DNA of 64,000 nt from Euryodendron excelsum (GCA_033060915.1 CM065397.1:27587501-27651500); one strand, 5' to 3'. Shown: positions 23,301 to 35,152, counted from the first letter of the stretch. Numbers and translations: made by a program. Notes: generated by a model not told the origin, from the sequence alone.

Positions 23301-26300
23301 CTATGTCCACCATAAACGAAAGAAGGTATCGAATAGGTGGATCGGCGTGCAGGGGTGGGATGAGGTCGTGTGCCATGTGGAATACTGGCTCCTGGGGAAC
23401 CAGAAGGCGGGGCATTGCGGGTACGCCGTTGGTGCTGTGGGACACAATCTGTCTCCTGTATAAGGGATAAAGAAGCCATGACACGAAGCTGTATCTCATA
23501 GATCTCCTTCATTGACTCTGTTTTAGGAAAGTCATGTAGAGTGTGTGTTCCCCTATCATATATGTTCGCCCATACTTATGTCTGAAAAACAATTTAATGA
23601 ACTTTTATTACGATATCTAAATATATTTTGGTATTTTAATATTTAACTGCACATACCATCGCATCTATGGTGCCCTTGACACCTGAATATCCTCTATCTG
23701 TGCGTCTTAGTGGATTTTCAATGTGGAGGCGAGTGATGGTTCTATACCAAGTCATATAAGGATCAGTGGAGGACATAGGTATATCATAAATCTCGCCATC
23801 AACTATACGGTCTATCTTATATGACCAGAGTGCTATATACGCTGCATGAAAATCACTCCAATCAATTCCGGGTCTCCCCCGTTAATCTACTAAATGCAGA
23901 TCCTTCCTGGTGTTTGGATGGTCCGGTATGTCCTATCTCATCCCGAATTGGTGCATCACTTGATTTAGTAGATATAACTCCACAACTTCAAAGCACACGA
24001 GAGGGACCAATGCCCTCCAAAGCTCCATCCCAGCAAAGCAGTAGTAGGGCAGCGTGTCCATAATGGGCTCGTATTGGGTCCAATGAAACTGAAAAATACA
24101 CAGACAATGAATTGTCATGTAACGAAATCTAACTACAATCAAAACAGACAACATGAGTAATATAACGACAATTAATTATACAACCTAAAGGCAATGAATG
24201 TAAAATGTACAACAGATATAACTCACATTTTCGGGGCGAAGTCAGTCCAACTGACCCCTATACACAACGAGGACATGGGTGGAGACATCTGTGGTCTAAA
24301 CAGCGTACCAGAGTGATTTGGCATTATGACCCCGCCAAGGAGTCTCAGTATAAATGTCTGAGCATGGCGCTACACTGTGATCTCATCAACATCATCCGCA
24401 AGTGCTCCAAATATCTGACTTAACCACCTAAACCTCACCAAATTTTTTTTGAAATTTTCAAGCCCGGGTGAAACTCTTAAATGCTGCATAAAAATAGGGG
24501 CCCATCCCTGCGGCATCAACAGGCTAGAAGGACCTACGAAATATTAGTAAATTGGAGTTCAATTGTTCGATATGACATAATAACGTGTATAAGGTCATGA
24601 AGTAACGTATGTAATTAAATAATGTCATGAACTGTAATTGTGAATTGTAATTACGATCCTGTAACAGCCCTGCTAGTAACCGAAAGACCATATAGTATGG
24701 AGATATCCTGTAATGTGATTGTCGCCTCCCCGACAGGCAAGTGAAAGGTGTGTATCTCTTGTCGCCATCTTTCGACCATAGTTGTGAGCAGAGCATGATC
24801 GTGTTGAATCTTACCGACACGGTATATACCGTAAAAACCGTCATGGATCAAATAAGAAATAATGCGGGGGTCTACAACATCGTCGAATATACCTTAGTCT
24901 CCCCGACGACAATGCATAGGCTTCTCACACTTAAGATCAAATAAAATAAATGCGTTATAAAATGGTAGTAGTTAGTAACAAAAACTAAATGTTAACTAAT
25001 ATGTATATTATGTACAAGTTCTATAAAACTTACCTCATAGTTCTACACGACTTATGACTGATGAATATCCTGTAACGTAAATACACTGCCATCGATAGGC
25101 CCACCACTCATCGTTGTGATGCCATAGCGTACGATATTTCTGGAACGTTAGTAAAATACAATACACAAAATCGATGAGCATTTAATGATAGGTTAACATA
25201 GATGGGACAAGTTCAATATACTCACAATCATATATGTAGTGCTTTATTAAAAGTGTAAGAATGTAATATGCACGAAATAATTATTCATGAAATAATTTGT
25301 ATTTGTTGTTCACATAGATGGAACGTTAGTAAATTTGTATTTGTTATTCACGAAATAAGTATAAGAATGTAACATGCACGAAATAATTAGAATTACAAAT
25401 TTGCACATTTTGAAGACGTGTATCAAATACAAATGGATTACGTACATGTACTATTCCCTAGTGTTTCCCTCCCCTTCCTCTGTTTGGACAACGACGTCTG
25501 TTATGACCAGACTCCTTGCATAAACTACACTTGAAAGTTTGTGTTTGTCTCGATCTATTCATTTCGTTAGGAATCCTACTGTGTTTAGGACGGCTTTTTC
25601 GGGCTATACATTTGCGATGAGGGTTTAAGAGGACAGTAGGCCCTTCATAAGGAGACCAGTAATCTTCCATTAACAGTGGCGCAAATGAAGTCGCGTACAC
25701 ACGGGCATACGCTTCTGTGGTGTAGTGGTCGTCAAATAAAAACCATGGTTATTTTTCGGCAGTTGCAGCAGCAGCAAGCATGTGGGAGCAAGGGAGGTGA
25801 AATATATCCCATTTTTCGCATGTACAGCTAGGCGGAAAAAGCTGCACGACATGTAGATGACCATCTTTAGTCCCCCTCCTGCCAATCAGTACATTGACAG
25901 ACACCGCGTCCTTGTACAAGAAGAAACGAAATTTCATATATATTTGCTGATAGATCTTGATGGAGGTATTAACATATATTACCAATTACAAACTGTGACA
26001 GTATGACCAGCTGCTTTTTTGCTCTATTTTTGAAATCTTTCGCGCACTTCTAACGGGTATGCATGAACATTCTGTATGTCAACTTGTATCTCACTACATC
26101 GTGTAACAAAACTCTCAACAAGACAGTAGTAAGTGACTTGCACAGATGTAGTAATGGGCAAGTTACGTGCGTCTACTATCGCACTATTGTAGCTCTCAGC
26201 ATTGTTAGTTGAATTGATCCCTCAACTATTGCCGCCATCGTGAACAAATATCCACTTAGTAATATCTTCCCCCATTAGTTCATTATAATAAGGTTCACTT

Positions 26301-29300
26301 ATCTTCTTAATTTTTTCCATTATAGTTTTGAACTTTCGCAGTTGACGAGCTGTGCTAGCAGCCTACACCAATTCCTTTATCTTTATCATATTATATTTAT
26401 TATGGTAGTTACTACGAAAATATCGAAGGCAATACCTGTGAAAACCTGGCAGTTAATCATCTTTTGGATGTTCTCATATTCAATCAATGGCATTTAATAG
26501 GCCCCGGTGGCGGTTTGATAGTATGGTGACACGTTCTCTACTAGGGACAACGACGTGTCTCAATAAGTTGGTGAACCACGATCAGTTATGTGTGTCCTCA
26601 TCTTCGACAACGGAAAAGGCTACGGGAAAATTTCTATCCCTGGCAGTGACCCCCACAGCAATAAGAATGACACCCTTATATTTTCTATAAAGGTGGGTGC
26701 CATCAACTGAAATAATCGGTAGACAATGCTTGAAACCATCAATACATGGTTCGAATGCCCAAAATACTCGATCAAACACAATCATGTCACGGACATCCTG
26801 ATTGAAAGTCTCTAACATTTGGATTGTTCCAGGGTTTCTTGACTGTATTGCCATCAAATATCTTGGAAACTTTGTGAATGACTGTTTTCAATTGTTGAAT
26901 ACCATCTCTATAGCTTTTGTTTTTGCCATCCATACTATCTTGTATGAGACGGAGTGGTGGTAATGTTGTTTGACATCTTCTATTATGGACGCAATCTTCC
27001 AATTAGGTTCTTTTTATACTAATGAAACACAGTTTAAGTACTTTAGGGGAACTTCTTTTATGACAAACTAATCAGTTATTGTGATAGAGTCTGAATCAAA
27101 GTTAAACTCATCGCTACTTGTGCCATGATAACATCTGTACTGAAGTTCGCGTCTAGGTAACGATGACCCATGTTTGACATTCCATACACACAACAATAAG
27201 GCCCATTGTATTGCGTAACCTCCCATATCCCATGTTTTTTGGTAGACGCATGAATCATCCAAGGGCAATCGTGTGCACACTTCGCTTTAAAAAATTTCGT
27301 AGTTGATTTAACAATCGAATACTCCTTGTTGTTGTGCAAGTGATACGCTGTGCATGCATTTTTTACAGTTGCCTTGTCATCGAATAGCATTTTCGTTTCA
27401 AAATTGGGATTTTGCATGTCCCATACGGCCTCGTGGCGAAAATAATCCCTGCCAATTACAAGTGCATCATATGCCTCCAACAATGTGGTAAAGTAAGGAA
27501 CCGGGATCTCTTGTTGTTCTTAAACATTGTTGTCAGAATCGTTCAATAGAGCGACATCTATATGTTTATCAAATTTTTCCGACTATGTATCCGGAGACTT
27601 TACATTCAAATCAATTTGTATGGGAATGGATTGGCAGCCCGATTCAACCATATGTTGCACTGGATCCCTCCTTTGGCTATGTCTCATCGAAGGCTCTTAT
27701 AAAGGACCAGTGGTGTCTCTGGTAGGCCGATGTTGTGACATACTACTCGACCCAATGCCATAATCAACAGACGAACCTTGGTAATCACTTTGCTGCGTAC
27801 TTTGCAAATGAAACGAGTTACCATATTGGTTAAATTGTTGTGAATATGGCACATTGTGGCCAACAGTGTCCTGTTCCAATGTCAACATCGTCGAGAAGTT
27901 CCACGCTGTTGATGTATCCCCCTCAGCTGATAGCATCCTGCCATACTCCTGAATGGCACCCCACATTCGATTCGCTGCAATGTTTACATCTACTGCTACA
28001 TGCTCTACTTCGATGTACAGCTCGATGCACTCCATCGATGACTATTTCTGTGGTAGCCGTAAGGTAATTTGCAATGTCCGATCATCTTTGATCAGAACTT
28101 TTTTATATTTGGTCAAACCCTCCTCATTATTAACTGGAAATCTGCATATAATTTCAGCCTTACATGTTGTCCATCTTTGCCAATCATAGACATTATCATA
28201 TCTTCCAGTTCAGACATTTTTAATTGCAATGGTAAATTGCAAACTGTTTGGTATTTCATGCTGTACACAATCTCTTCATCACGATCTTTAATTATTTCAC
28301 CACTCCGATACAACATGGCCGTTGTTTCATCCATTCTTGCGCCTATTAAACAATAATTAAACAGATGCACAATTATTCTAGCTATTTCATTAGTAATTAT
28401 TATGGCATTGTAAACATTATTTATATCGACTGTCTAGTATTTATAGTTTTAATATTTCTAATAGTAATTTAGTTTTTCCCATTTTATTCATACATTTATT
28501 TACTGAAAATTACTACATATTCAAAAATAATTAAACAGATTCAAACTACTAACCCGATTTTTCCTATTTTATCCTTAACTACTAACCCTTTTTTTTTTTT
28601 CTATTTTATCCTTAAAATTATGCACTGAATATTATTTACTACAAATAATTTTTCTATTTTCCTTATGAATAATTTTTTGAATTAATTAAACAGATTCAAA
28701 ATTAAATAATGCCATATCATTGGTAATTTTCATGGCATCCTACCTACTAATTTTCATGGCACACTGCTACTAATTAATAACATATTTTTTAATTTAATTA
28801 TTTTACTCATACATATTTTATACACTGAAGTTTTTTTTTTTTTGGATCTTATAACCTTTTTTTCTTAATTTATTAGTTTTGTTTTGGATCCTATAACCTT
28901 TTTTTCATACATATTGTACTAAAAAAATTTATTACTTTAGTATTTTTTTGGATCCTATAACCCGAAAAGTATTTAGGAACTTCAAAAAGTATTTTATTTC
29001 GTATAAATTATTTTTGGGTTAACCAATTTCGTAAAACATTTATTTCCTTCAATTTATAGTAAAAAAATTATATTTTATAGTAATTTCGTAATTATTTTTC
29101 TAATAAATATTTTTAGCATATTATAATATTTTATTACTAATTAATAACATATTTTTTAATATAATTATTTTACTCATACATGTTTAATCAAAAAATGTAA
29201 AAACTATATCAAAGTTCAGTGAACCCTTGGAGCAACATTAATGACAAATAATCAATGTGGTCCGACACAAGTAATATCTAACTTACTAACATAAATAAAT

Positions 29301-29587
29301 AAATTATTTTGTCAATGCAAATAACCAACTAACCTGTTTTTTGCAGAATAACGGAGGCCTCTTCTGAAGTAATACAAGCAACAAACATGGCTACAAATAA
29401 AATAATAAAGAGTTAGTGATCTAAGAATTATTATTTTACCTAGTAGAGAGAAACAAGACAGAATGAGGAGAGAGAGAAACCAACCAGAGATATGTATGGG
29501 GGGAGAGAAACTAGAGGAGTGGAGGAGGAGGAGGAAGAGAAATGAGAGAAGTAGCTGATATAGAGAGAAAGGAGGAGGAGAATTCGG

Positions 29588-29637
<50 letters not shown>

Positions 29638-32600
29638 GGAAGCTTAACAAATGGGCTGAGGAGGAAGTGAAGCCGAATATAACAAGAGGGAAAATGCAAT
29701 CCAAGTTGCGTTTTCCCTGTAAAAAATTTGCAGATTGTCAGGCATCTCTGCATTCGGTTGGTCATGGGGCGGGAAAAGTAGAAAACGCACTCTCCATGTG
29801 CGTTTTACCTTAGATTGGGAATAAGGTTTTGATTTTTATTATTTCAAAAAATACCTTTTTAAATTTAATTATTATTTTTTTTTTTATAAATCCAGCAGAC
29901 CTATTAATCTGACTGGAAGCCCATAAGCAAGTCTGGAAACAGAACCTGAGTCTTGCAGCTCGCTGTACAACTATGACCTAAAACCTAAATTACAAAAGTT
30001 CTGTTGACATTATAAACATAATGCCTTACAAATGTAAAAGTAGAATCAAACTAATAATAGACTTCATTATCAAGCTGTATATTATTGCTCACTTGCTTAT
30101 TTTCTTGTCAACATGCTCTTCTTGTTAAACGTATTTTGCCCAACCTATGATAGCCGTTGAATCACCCAGCTAGGACTCGCATTCATATTTTCATTTCATT
30201 TTGAGAGGAAAAGTTACAGGCCCACGTATGGCCTAACCAAGTTTTAAACTATGGTTGAGGATGCTGTTACAATCGCTGTTGTGTGATGTGAGATGTGAGA
30301 TTCTTCTAAATTGATGCTATCCATTAAGGTCCATGTATGCATCACTAGCATTACGTAATGTTCTTATGTTACAGTTCTGAAGGTGGTCATTCTGTTATGG
30401 ACTGCAATCGTAGTGGGTGCTGTTACATGTTTGTGTTGGCCCATTATCATTATGCAACAGATGTTATGGACGGCAACTGGCTGTAATGGCTTGCAACAGT
30501 ATACAGTCTGCACAAAAATTCAAAAGTTCATCCCTTAGCCAATTTGAACTTTTTTTTTTCCTTCAGAAGATAAATCTGTCATGAACATATTTTCAGCCTA
30601 TTCCAAATTGTTCAGCATGAAAAAGAAAGAGTCAAATGCTATGATCATTAAATCTTCATACCTCCAACGGTGGTAGGAATATAGGAGACCTAGTGTTTGG
30701 TCAATTCTTCTCATGTTATTTACTTTGTTGGGTTATATTATAAATTTCTAAACTAAATTGAATATTTAGTATTCATTGTTGGGACTTAAGTTGCATTGCT
30801 TTAACCATGAAATTTTATGGTATATCTTTATTTGCTTTATTTGAGCTATAAAAAAAGCACTTACTATTGCATTATAGTCATTGAAGTGCAAAAAATTGAT
30901 AATAATTTTTATTTGGTATTAATTTTATAACAATCTTATTTCCCAAGAAAAAACTATTATTAGGATTACACTTAACTATTTTTTTCGCTGTTATAATTAC
31001 TTTTACGGTATCTTTTCAAGGTGAATAAGATTCATAAAACATAGTTAGGAACTTTGATTGGGACAATGGGCTAATGGTATGTGCATTCCTACTATTGATG
31101 GAAATGTTTGCCTTATATCATTGGTATTTGTGTCCCATAAGTTTGTCCTGCTAGGTTTGCAGAAAAGAAGAGGGTATGAACACGATTTCCAGATGTGGTT
31201 GAACCTTTCTGGGAAGAGTTACATCTCTTAACCAGTTCTAGATGGAATATTGGCTTTGTTAGGTTATGCACCATCTTCCTCTTTGACACTGTTTTCATTT
31301 CTACAATTGAATAATCATTGCGAGATTGGCTTTATCATTTGGTTTAGTACGGAGGCCATAACTGACAAACATGACAATAGGGACCCATCTGGAGATAGAA
31401 GTTTCCAAATTATTCTGTGGTCCTTTGTCCAAGAGTAGCACATTTATGCTCTCATTAAGCTCAAGTTGCGTTTTAGTAGCTTCTCACTTTGTTGGCTTTT
31501 TGCATCTTTTTTATTTTTATTTTATAATTTAAGCTGCCCTTATTTTCCTTCAATGGTTAGAGTTTTTTTATTTTTTATTTTATTTGTGGTTACGTTATTG
31601 AACTTTATTGGTCATTTTACTTGTGTTTGGTTTACGACTTAATTTTAGTTCAGTCTAATTTATCGACATTGTAGGTTGCTGTCAACACAGTAATTCAAGA
31701 TGAGAAACAATTCCTTGACCACATTATCAAGTCAACCAACATGAAGTGCCTCACTGCACCGTAAGTTATTTCTCTCTGTCTTTTGTACTGAGTTTGTTCA
31801 AAATAATTTTTTTGTGATAAGGTAGAGAAGCCGCACCTACTCACACGAACACAGCTCTCACAGCTGATAAAGGTTTTGCTACCAGTTACCATGTATTCAA
31901 AAGTGATGCTTGCTTTTGTTTGAGTCCCATGGGATTGCGATACTATATTCACATATTTATACTTCCCTGTCATAATGCAGTTTCACTTGCTAGGAGTCTT
32001 TTATGGAAAAAGAATGTATGGAAAATTGGTGGGAGAGTGACCTTTGGACACAATAGTATAGATTATCAAACTTCTTAAATGCTGGAGGTGGAAAATAACA
32101 ATGGGTGATAACCTATGGGATGCTAAACTAAAGTGATCACCAGGATCGATAATATCCCAATCTTGCAGTCCACTACTGTGAGTGTCTAGGTTTACTGTCG
32201 ATCCTTTGTTACCTTCTTGTCATGGCATTTTATTTTAGCTGTAAGCGTAGTGCACATGCTGGAAGCTAAAACCAGCATTTCGAAGGTCTAGACTAGTTAG
32301 AAATCTTTTGTTGAAAAAAGAAAAAAAACGCTGAGTCAGTCTAAACACACCTCCATTGGAGGCGGTTTCTGTTCATACATGACAATTGTAGGTAAATGAA
32401 ATTTTATCAACAACTCGTGTGGAAGAAAACGTACAAAGATTAACCTTTATAATAAGATAGTAAAAAACCCCAACCTTGAAGTCCCCAAGTTAATATTCAA
32501 ATTCCTTTTTTGATCCTTCGTACTTTCCTTTGTTTTACATACATTCTGCCATGAGCTCAACGCATGTGATGTGGACCTAAAAACTAGCAACTCAAACTTT

Positions 32601-33341
32601 ATGTGAAGGAGGTGATCCTGAAGTTTTCCTCAGAATTTCCACTACTGAGTAGTGGAAGTTCGGTTTATGTTTTTTCCTTCTTTTTTTTTTTTTTGGGGTG
32701 AAAAAGTCTCTGGAAACGGGGGATTAACTTTTGTTTTAGTTGCATACTTTCTTTTATAAATGAGTCTTTGCCTCATTTTTCCATTGCCATTGACCAAACG
32801 AAGGGAAAATAAAAAAAATAAAAAAAGAAAAAGGGAGGGAGGGAGGGAGGGAGGGGTGAGGGGGATTATATGCTGAAGTCAATGGCTCATTCTGGACATT
32901 ATGGTATTAGAAATTGATTTAGGAACTGTGTATTGTTATCAACGAGTCTACCTCATTTGTAACTTATATCTATCGGCTTTTGGTAGTTGTAGCAGCCTTA
33001 TCATGTATTTTGCATTATTCAGTAACTGACCTATTAAAAAAGAGAAGGAAAAACATATTTTACATGTTTCATAGCTACGTACAGCAGTGGTTAAGAAACA
33101 TATTTTCCTTTACGCTGGTTGCTGGCTGTGTTTCAGGTCGGCGCTGGACGGAGAGTGTGGCTTCTTGGCTGCCAACTTGTATGCAAAGAGTGCGTTTGGA
33201 GAGGATGCTTTGGTAAATGTTAGCATTGAGAAACAGGCAGATGGTAAGCTGAGTGGATATGTTAGGATAAGGAGCAAGACCCAGGGGATCGCTCTCAGCT
33301 TGGGGGACAAGATCACTCTCAAGCAGAAGGGGGGCAGCTGA
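13642..33341 (+). CDS. beta-COP: Coatomer subunit beta (beta-COP), four coding exons
   Basis: Beta-COP is the adaptin-like large subunit of the COPI coat, recruited by ARF-GTP to Golgi membranes for retrograde Golgi-to-ER and intra-Golgi traffic. Coding exons are 13642-15687, 18615-19124, 31675-31760 and 33137-33341: 682 + 170 + 29 (one codon split) + 67 residues = 948, the length I recall for the Arabidopsis protein. All introns are GT...AG. The start is the ATG in gggagacATGGAG, giving [17 protein letters not shown], which matches the conserved family N terminus; a longer frame upstream has no ATG. No stop or frameshift interrupts the exons, and the C terminus ITLKQKGGS matches the family, so the gene looks functional. 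The third intron (12.5 kb) contains a roughly 10-kb transposon. Confidence 0.97.
16357..16441 (+). repeat. Homopolymer pair: 31 T then 33 G
   Basis: T at 16357-16387, a short mixed spacer, and G at 16409-16441, all in the first large beta-COP intron. An uninterrupted 33-G run is rare in plant nuclear DNA; a sequencing or consensus error is as likely as a real G-tract. If real, it could form G-quadruplexes in the nascent transcript. Confidence 0.7.
18219..18242 (+). repeat. (CT)n microsatellite in a beta-COP intron
   Basis: Pure CT run in intronic sequence about 370 bp upstream of the next exon. Confidence 0.9.
18615..19124 (+). CDS. beta-COP: beta-COP coding exon 2: start of the C-terminal appendage
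   Basis: 170 codons, phase 0 at both ends (acceptor caag|ggtatg, donor aacaag|gtacat). It encodes [80 protein letters not shown] and the end of the beta-COP C-terminal domain ([14 protein letters not shown]). This is the beta-sandwich half of the appendage domain. Confidence 0.97.
19941..20033 (+). repeat. MULE left terminal inverted repeat
   Basis: Matches 29780-29870 in reverse with only scattered differences: both contain ttaaatttaaaaaggtat, ccttattcccaat and ggtaaaa, ending in gtgcgttttct. Confidence 0.85.
20341..20885. repeat. Long inverted repeat (fold-back) inside the MULE
   Basis: Left arm 20341-20450 and right arm 20763-20885 are reverse complements with a few mismatches (ttatacataaaattataat ... 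gaacagagtcaagtaataat against its complement). They are separated by about 310 bp of AT-rich sequence that itself repeats 'tatgaaca.a.ttaagtaa' motifs. The homology extends outward into CT-rich (left, from about 20160) and GA-rich (right, to about 20965) flanks. It may be a nested MITE or a duplicated terminal segment of the MULE. Confidence 0.75.
21317..22030 (-). pseudogene. Third MULE gene: about 238-codon frame, unrecognised
   Basis: On minus, a single frame from ATG at 22030 to TAA at 21317 is broken only by two TGA codons (21823-21821 and 21601-21599), both compatible with CGA-to-TGA decay. Segments include [71 protein letters not shown] and a C-terminal part with a likely helix ([19 protein letters not shown]) and an acidic stretch ([20 protein letters not shown]). 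Composition and retained frame look protein-like. I do not recognise a family. It lies about 750 bp downstream of the PMD gene on the same strand. It could be a separate mudrB-like accessory gene or a distal exon of the PMD gene. Confidence 0.55.
22031..22410 (-). promoter_or_regulatory. Degenerate direct repeats and TATA-like motif before the third MULE gene
   Basis: 'taattgacatgacaact' recurs about five times (near 22038, 22141, 22193, 22289) alternating with 'gtcacgagcatgggggat' variants (near 22085, 22230), a roughly 150-bp higher-order repeat. A TATA-like ctatataaatacc (about 22379-22391) can be read on either strand. The position between the PMD gene and the third frame suggests a promoter, which is inference. 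Confidence 0.45.
22778..24960 (-). pseudogene. Plant mobile domain (MAIN/MAIL-like) gene carried by the MULE
   Basis: Several conserved PMD segments appear in order on minus: [60 protein letters not shown] (24930-24651); [19 protein letters not shown] (about 24380-24320); [20 protein letters not shown] and [18 protein letters not shown] (about 24080-23960); and a low-complexity tail (23512-22778). Introns separate some of these (an acceptor tttcgtag lies near 24540 on minus). A TAA at 24896-24894 and a TAG at 23029-23027 interrupt the frame, and a shift follows the LLGG segment. PMD proteins of the host (MAIN, MAIL1) act in silencing and genome stability; transposon-borne versions are known. 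Confidence 0.8.
22847..23086 (-). repeat. Four 60-bp in-frame repeats: 20-residue PMD tail repeat
   Basis: Units 23086-23027, 23026-22967, 22966-22907 and 22906-22847 encode the pattern THDFHSxxPSSTYxPEPSH with few changes; the first unit is degenerate and ends in a TAG. All four are in the same frame as the upstream Pro/Ser/Tyr-rich PMD tail, so they were coding before the stop arose. Confidence 0.85.
25458..28334 (-). pseudogene. MURA-type MULE transposase (decayed)
   Basis: Order on minus: N-terminal region from ATG 28334 ([33 protein letters not shown]); MuDR-type zinc-binding domain ([34 protein letters not shown], about 27430-27080); MULE core ([35 protein letters not shown], about 26860-26590); SWIM finger [20 protein letters not shown] (about 25835-25755); and a CCHC knuckle [14 protein letters not shown] (about 25530). 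Damage is extensive: a shift near 28115, a TAG soon after, a TGA just after EDEDTHN near 26580, and more between 26400 and 25990. In the usual SDRHRG motif the Asp codon is now Asn (LSNRHRG, codon at 26515-26513), removing a likely catalytic residue. Confidence 0.85.
28371..29590 (-). other. MULE 5' region: AT-rich, non-coding
   Basis: Upstream of the transposase start on minus. Several poly-T runs and repeated 'tggatcctataaccttttttt' phrases (28843-28970); no coding signal. It probably includes the transposase promoter and 5' UTR. Confidence 0.5.
29592..29632 (-). repeat. (GA)n microsatellite in the MULE right end
   Basis: Pure GA run within a longer purine-rich stretch (29450-29645). It mirrors the CT-rich stretch at 20160-20330 near the left end, so it belongs to the extended terminal repeat structure. 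Confidence 0.9.
29780..29870 (-). repeat. MULE right terminal inverted repeat
   Basis: Reverse complement of 19941-20033; see the shared blocks given for the left repeat. Confidence 0.85.
31675..31760 (+). CDS. beta-COP: beta-COP coding exon 3
   Basis: 86 bp, phase 0 in and phase 2 out. Acceptor gtag|gttgct, donor gcacc|gtaagt. It encodes [20 protein letters not shown] and TNMKCLTAP, the start of the appendage platform domain; the final Pro codon is completed by the next exon. Confidence 0.96.
31761..33136 (+). other. beta-COP intron 4 (1.4 kb)
   Basis: gtaagt ... gtttcag. T-rich and non-coding. It contains a short (GGGA)n tract at about 32834-32857 after an A-rich run. Confidence 0.9.
33137..33341 (+). 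CDS. beta-COP: beta-COP coding exon 4: appendage platform and stop
   Basis: Encodes [60 protein letters not shown] and KQKGGS, then TGA at 33339-33341. This is the conserved platform subdomain of the appendage; the C-terminal KQKGGS is near-invariant in plants. Confidence 0.97.
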
Positions 33342-35152
33342 GCTGGTAATCATTAGCATAGATGTCTTACTCTCTCTCCTCCTACTAGTACTTTTTCATA
33401 CTGTGCTCTTTGCCAAAAAAAAATAAGGCGTCCTGTCAATGGTTATTCCTTTTACCCTAAAAGAAGAAGAGGAGAAAATAGAGAGTGGAGAGGGGGAAGG
33501 ATCCCTTTTCCTTTGCCACAATAGAGGAAAAGGGCCCAACCTTTTTGAACTGCTTGCTTTTGTATCCTTCACATTTGAAGTTTGAATTTTCTGGGCCCAA
33601 AGATGAATTGTTATCCCGTATCTTGTAGCTTATTTTCCTTTTAAATGAGGTAAACCAAACAATGAAAAAGAGGAGTTGAAAATTTTTTGTTTGCTTCACT
33701 TCTCTTTCTCCCTTCAAAACTTGTTACATCAGCGTGTATTGAGAACTTGTGATGCAGTTTCTGTTTTTGTTTAATTTGTTTAATTTTTTTCTTCCTTTTT
33801 AATTTATTCCCTACGAGTCTATGATTGTGGTTTTGCACTTTGCAGGTTCTGGAATTTAAAGTGCAGATTTATATTGAGGCTCTTTCAACTTTCATCTTTG
33901 CTCTTGGGGCAGAGATTTCTTTTGGAGGTTATGTTTAGCAAATTTTTTATTCTTGGTCTTTAGGTTGTGTATTCGAAGGGCAAATGTTGTATCAAAATTA
34001 AGAGAGATTTTGGAAGTAAAAGATTGCATAAGAATAACTTGCTGCTGCATTTCGGCTTGTTGTGTGGAACAGGAATTTTTGCACAAGTTGTTTGGAACTT
34101 TAACTGTTTAACTCCTTACTTTTTGGGATGGACTTGAAAGGCTCTTGCTACCAGTTTCAAATTGTAAATTGATATCACTAACCATCTTTGGTTGGTGCAC
34201 TAATTTTGTTGTTTGATACTTCAAATTTTTTCATCAAGGAAAATACTAATTCACAGTTATGGCTATACTGACAAACCTTTTCTCTCACATTAGAGATATT
34301 GTTGCCCTTGTGATGCTGCCCTCACCATCTCTTTGGTATTGGTAATATGGAATATATATTGTTCTATACTTATTTTTTCTCGTTATGCGATGTTAAGTTT
34401 ACAACTATGATGGTTACAATTACAAGCCTCTTCTCATATTGATCTTGCCCCCTCCCCTTTGTTTTTGTTTATCAAGCAATAGCAATAGCAAGATTCATAG
34501 CAGCTTGTAGCACTCCGAACTGTCTCACTAAACGTTTTCTTGAGATTCAACAATCGTCATATCCCATCCCTTGGAGTAGACATTTTGAATCTTTGTTGCT
34601 GGTGCTGTATACGACCAAAATAAAAAGAAAAAGAAAAAACATTGGACATAAGAGACCAAAACGCAGCAACTATCTCACATGCCTTTATTCCACTCTCTAT
34701 CTATGAGATCCTCAAGTGCATTAGCACCCAACGTATCAAGACAATCTGTAGGAGCACATATTTGGAACCCTACTCTGTGTGTGTGTGTGTGTGTGTGGTG
34801 TGGGGTAGCCTTTCTAGTTTTTATGACCCTTTTACACTTCCGTTGATTGTTAGGGTGAAGCGTTATTACTTCCTTTAAGGTGTGCTCTTCCTTTTTTTTC
34901 TTTTTTTCATACTACGTAAATGTCTAGGTTTTTTTTAATTTTAAAATTTTTTTTTTTGTTTTACGTCTAGCTTCGCTCCTTCCTTCGTCTTCGGATTGCC
35001 TGGCTCCTCATCTTTGGGATCTTCGGCTTCTTCCACTATTTCTAATCCAGTTTTGTTTGGTTTCGGCTCTTCCTATCAGCCTCCATGGCCCTTCTTCGCC
35101 ACAACTGATGAGGGAGTCTTCTTTTTTCGTTGGATCCTCAAAGTTATAAATG
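33342..35152 (+). other. beta-COP 3' UTR and downstream intergenic region
   Basis: No gene is supported. The 3' UTR probably extends a few hundred bases. A (GT)n microsatellite lies at 34776-34797. A Ser/Pro-rich open stretch near 34970-35110 (cttcgtcttcgg...) is too short and unconserved to call. Confidence 0.5.

Larger units (their letters stand above)
19925..29890 (-). mobile_element. Mutator-like element (MULE) of about 10 kb with transposase, PMD gene and a third gene
   Basis: Terminal inverted repeats of about 95 bp are visible: left 19941-20033 and right 29780-29870, sharing aattaaatttaaaaaggtat, cttattcccaat and taaggtaaaa followed by tggag..gtgcgttttct. Beyond these, both ends carry further gcgttttc motifs, gggaaaatgcaat-type phrases and CT/GA-rich stretches. 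Three genes lie on the minus strand in the order transposase, plant mobile domain, unknown; all contain stops or shifts, so the copy is dead. The extreme ends fall in T/A runs, so the exact border and target duplication are unsure by about 15 bp. Orientation is antisense to beta-COP. Confidence 0.88.
19125..31674 (+). other. beta-COP intron 3 (12.5 kb), enlarged by a MULE
   Basis: Donor gtacat, acceptor ttgtag before gttgct. About 10 kb of it is the Mutator-like element at 19925-29890; the remaining roughly 2.6 kb (19125-19924 and 29891-31674) is AT/T-rich and shows no coding sequence. Splicing across it is required to join NK to VAVNTVIQ, as in other beta-COPs. Confidence 0.9.

Noticed and set aside
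29312..29765. Ser/Leu-rich open frames at the MULE right end
   Set aside because: Same cause: GA/CT-rich terminal region; no domain.
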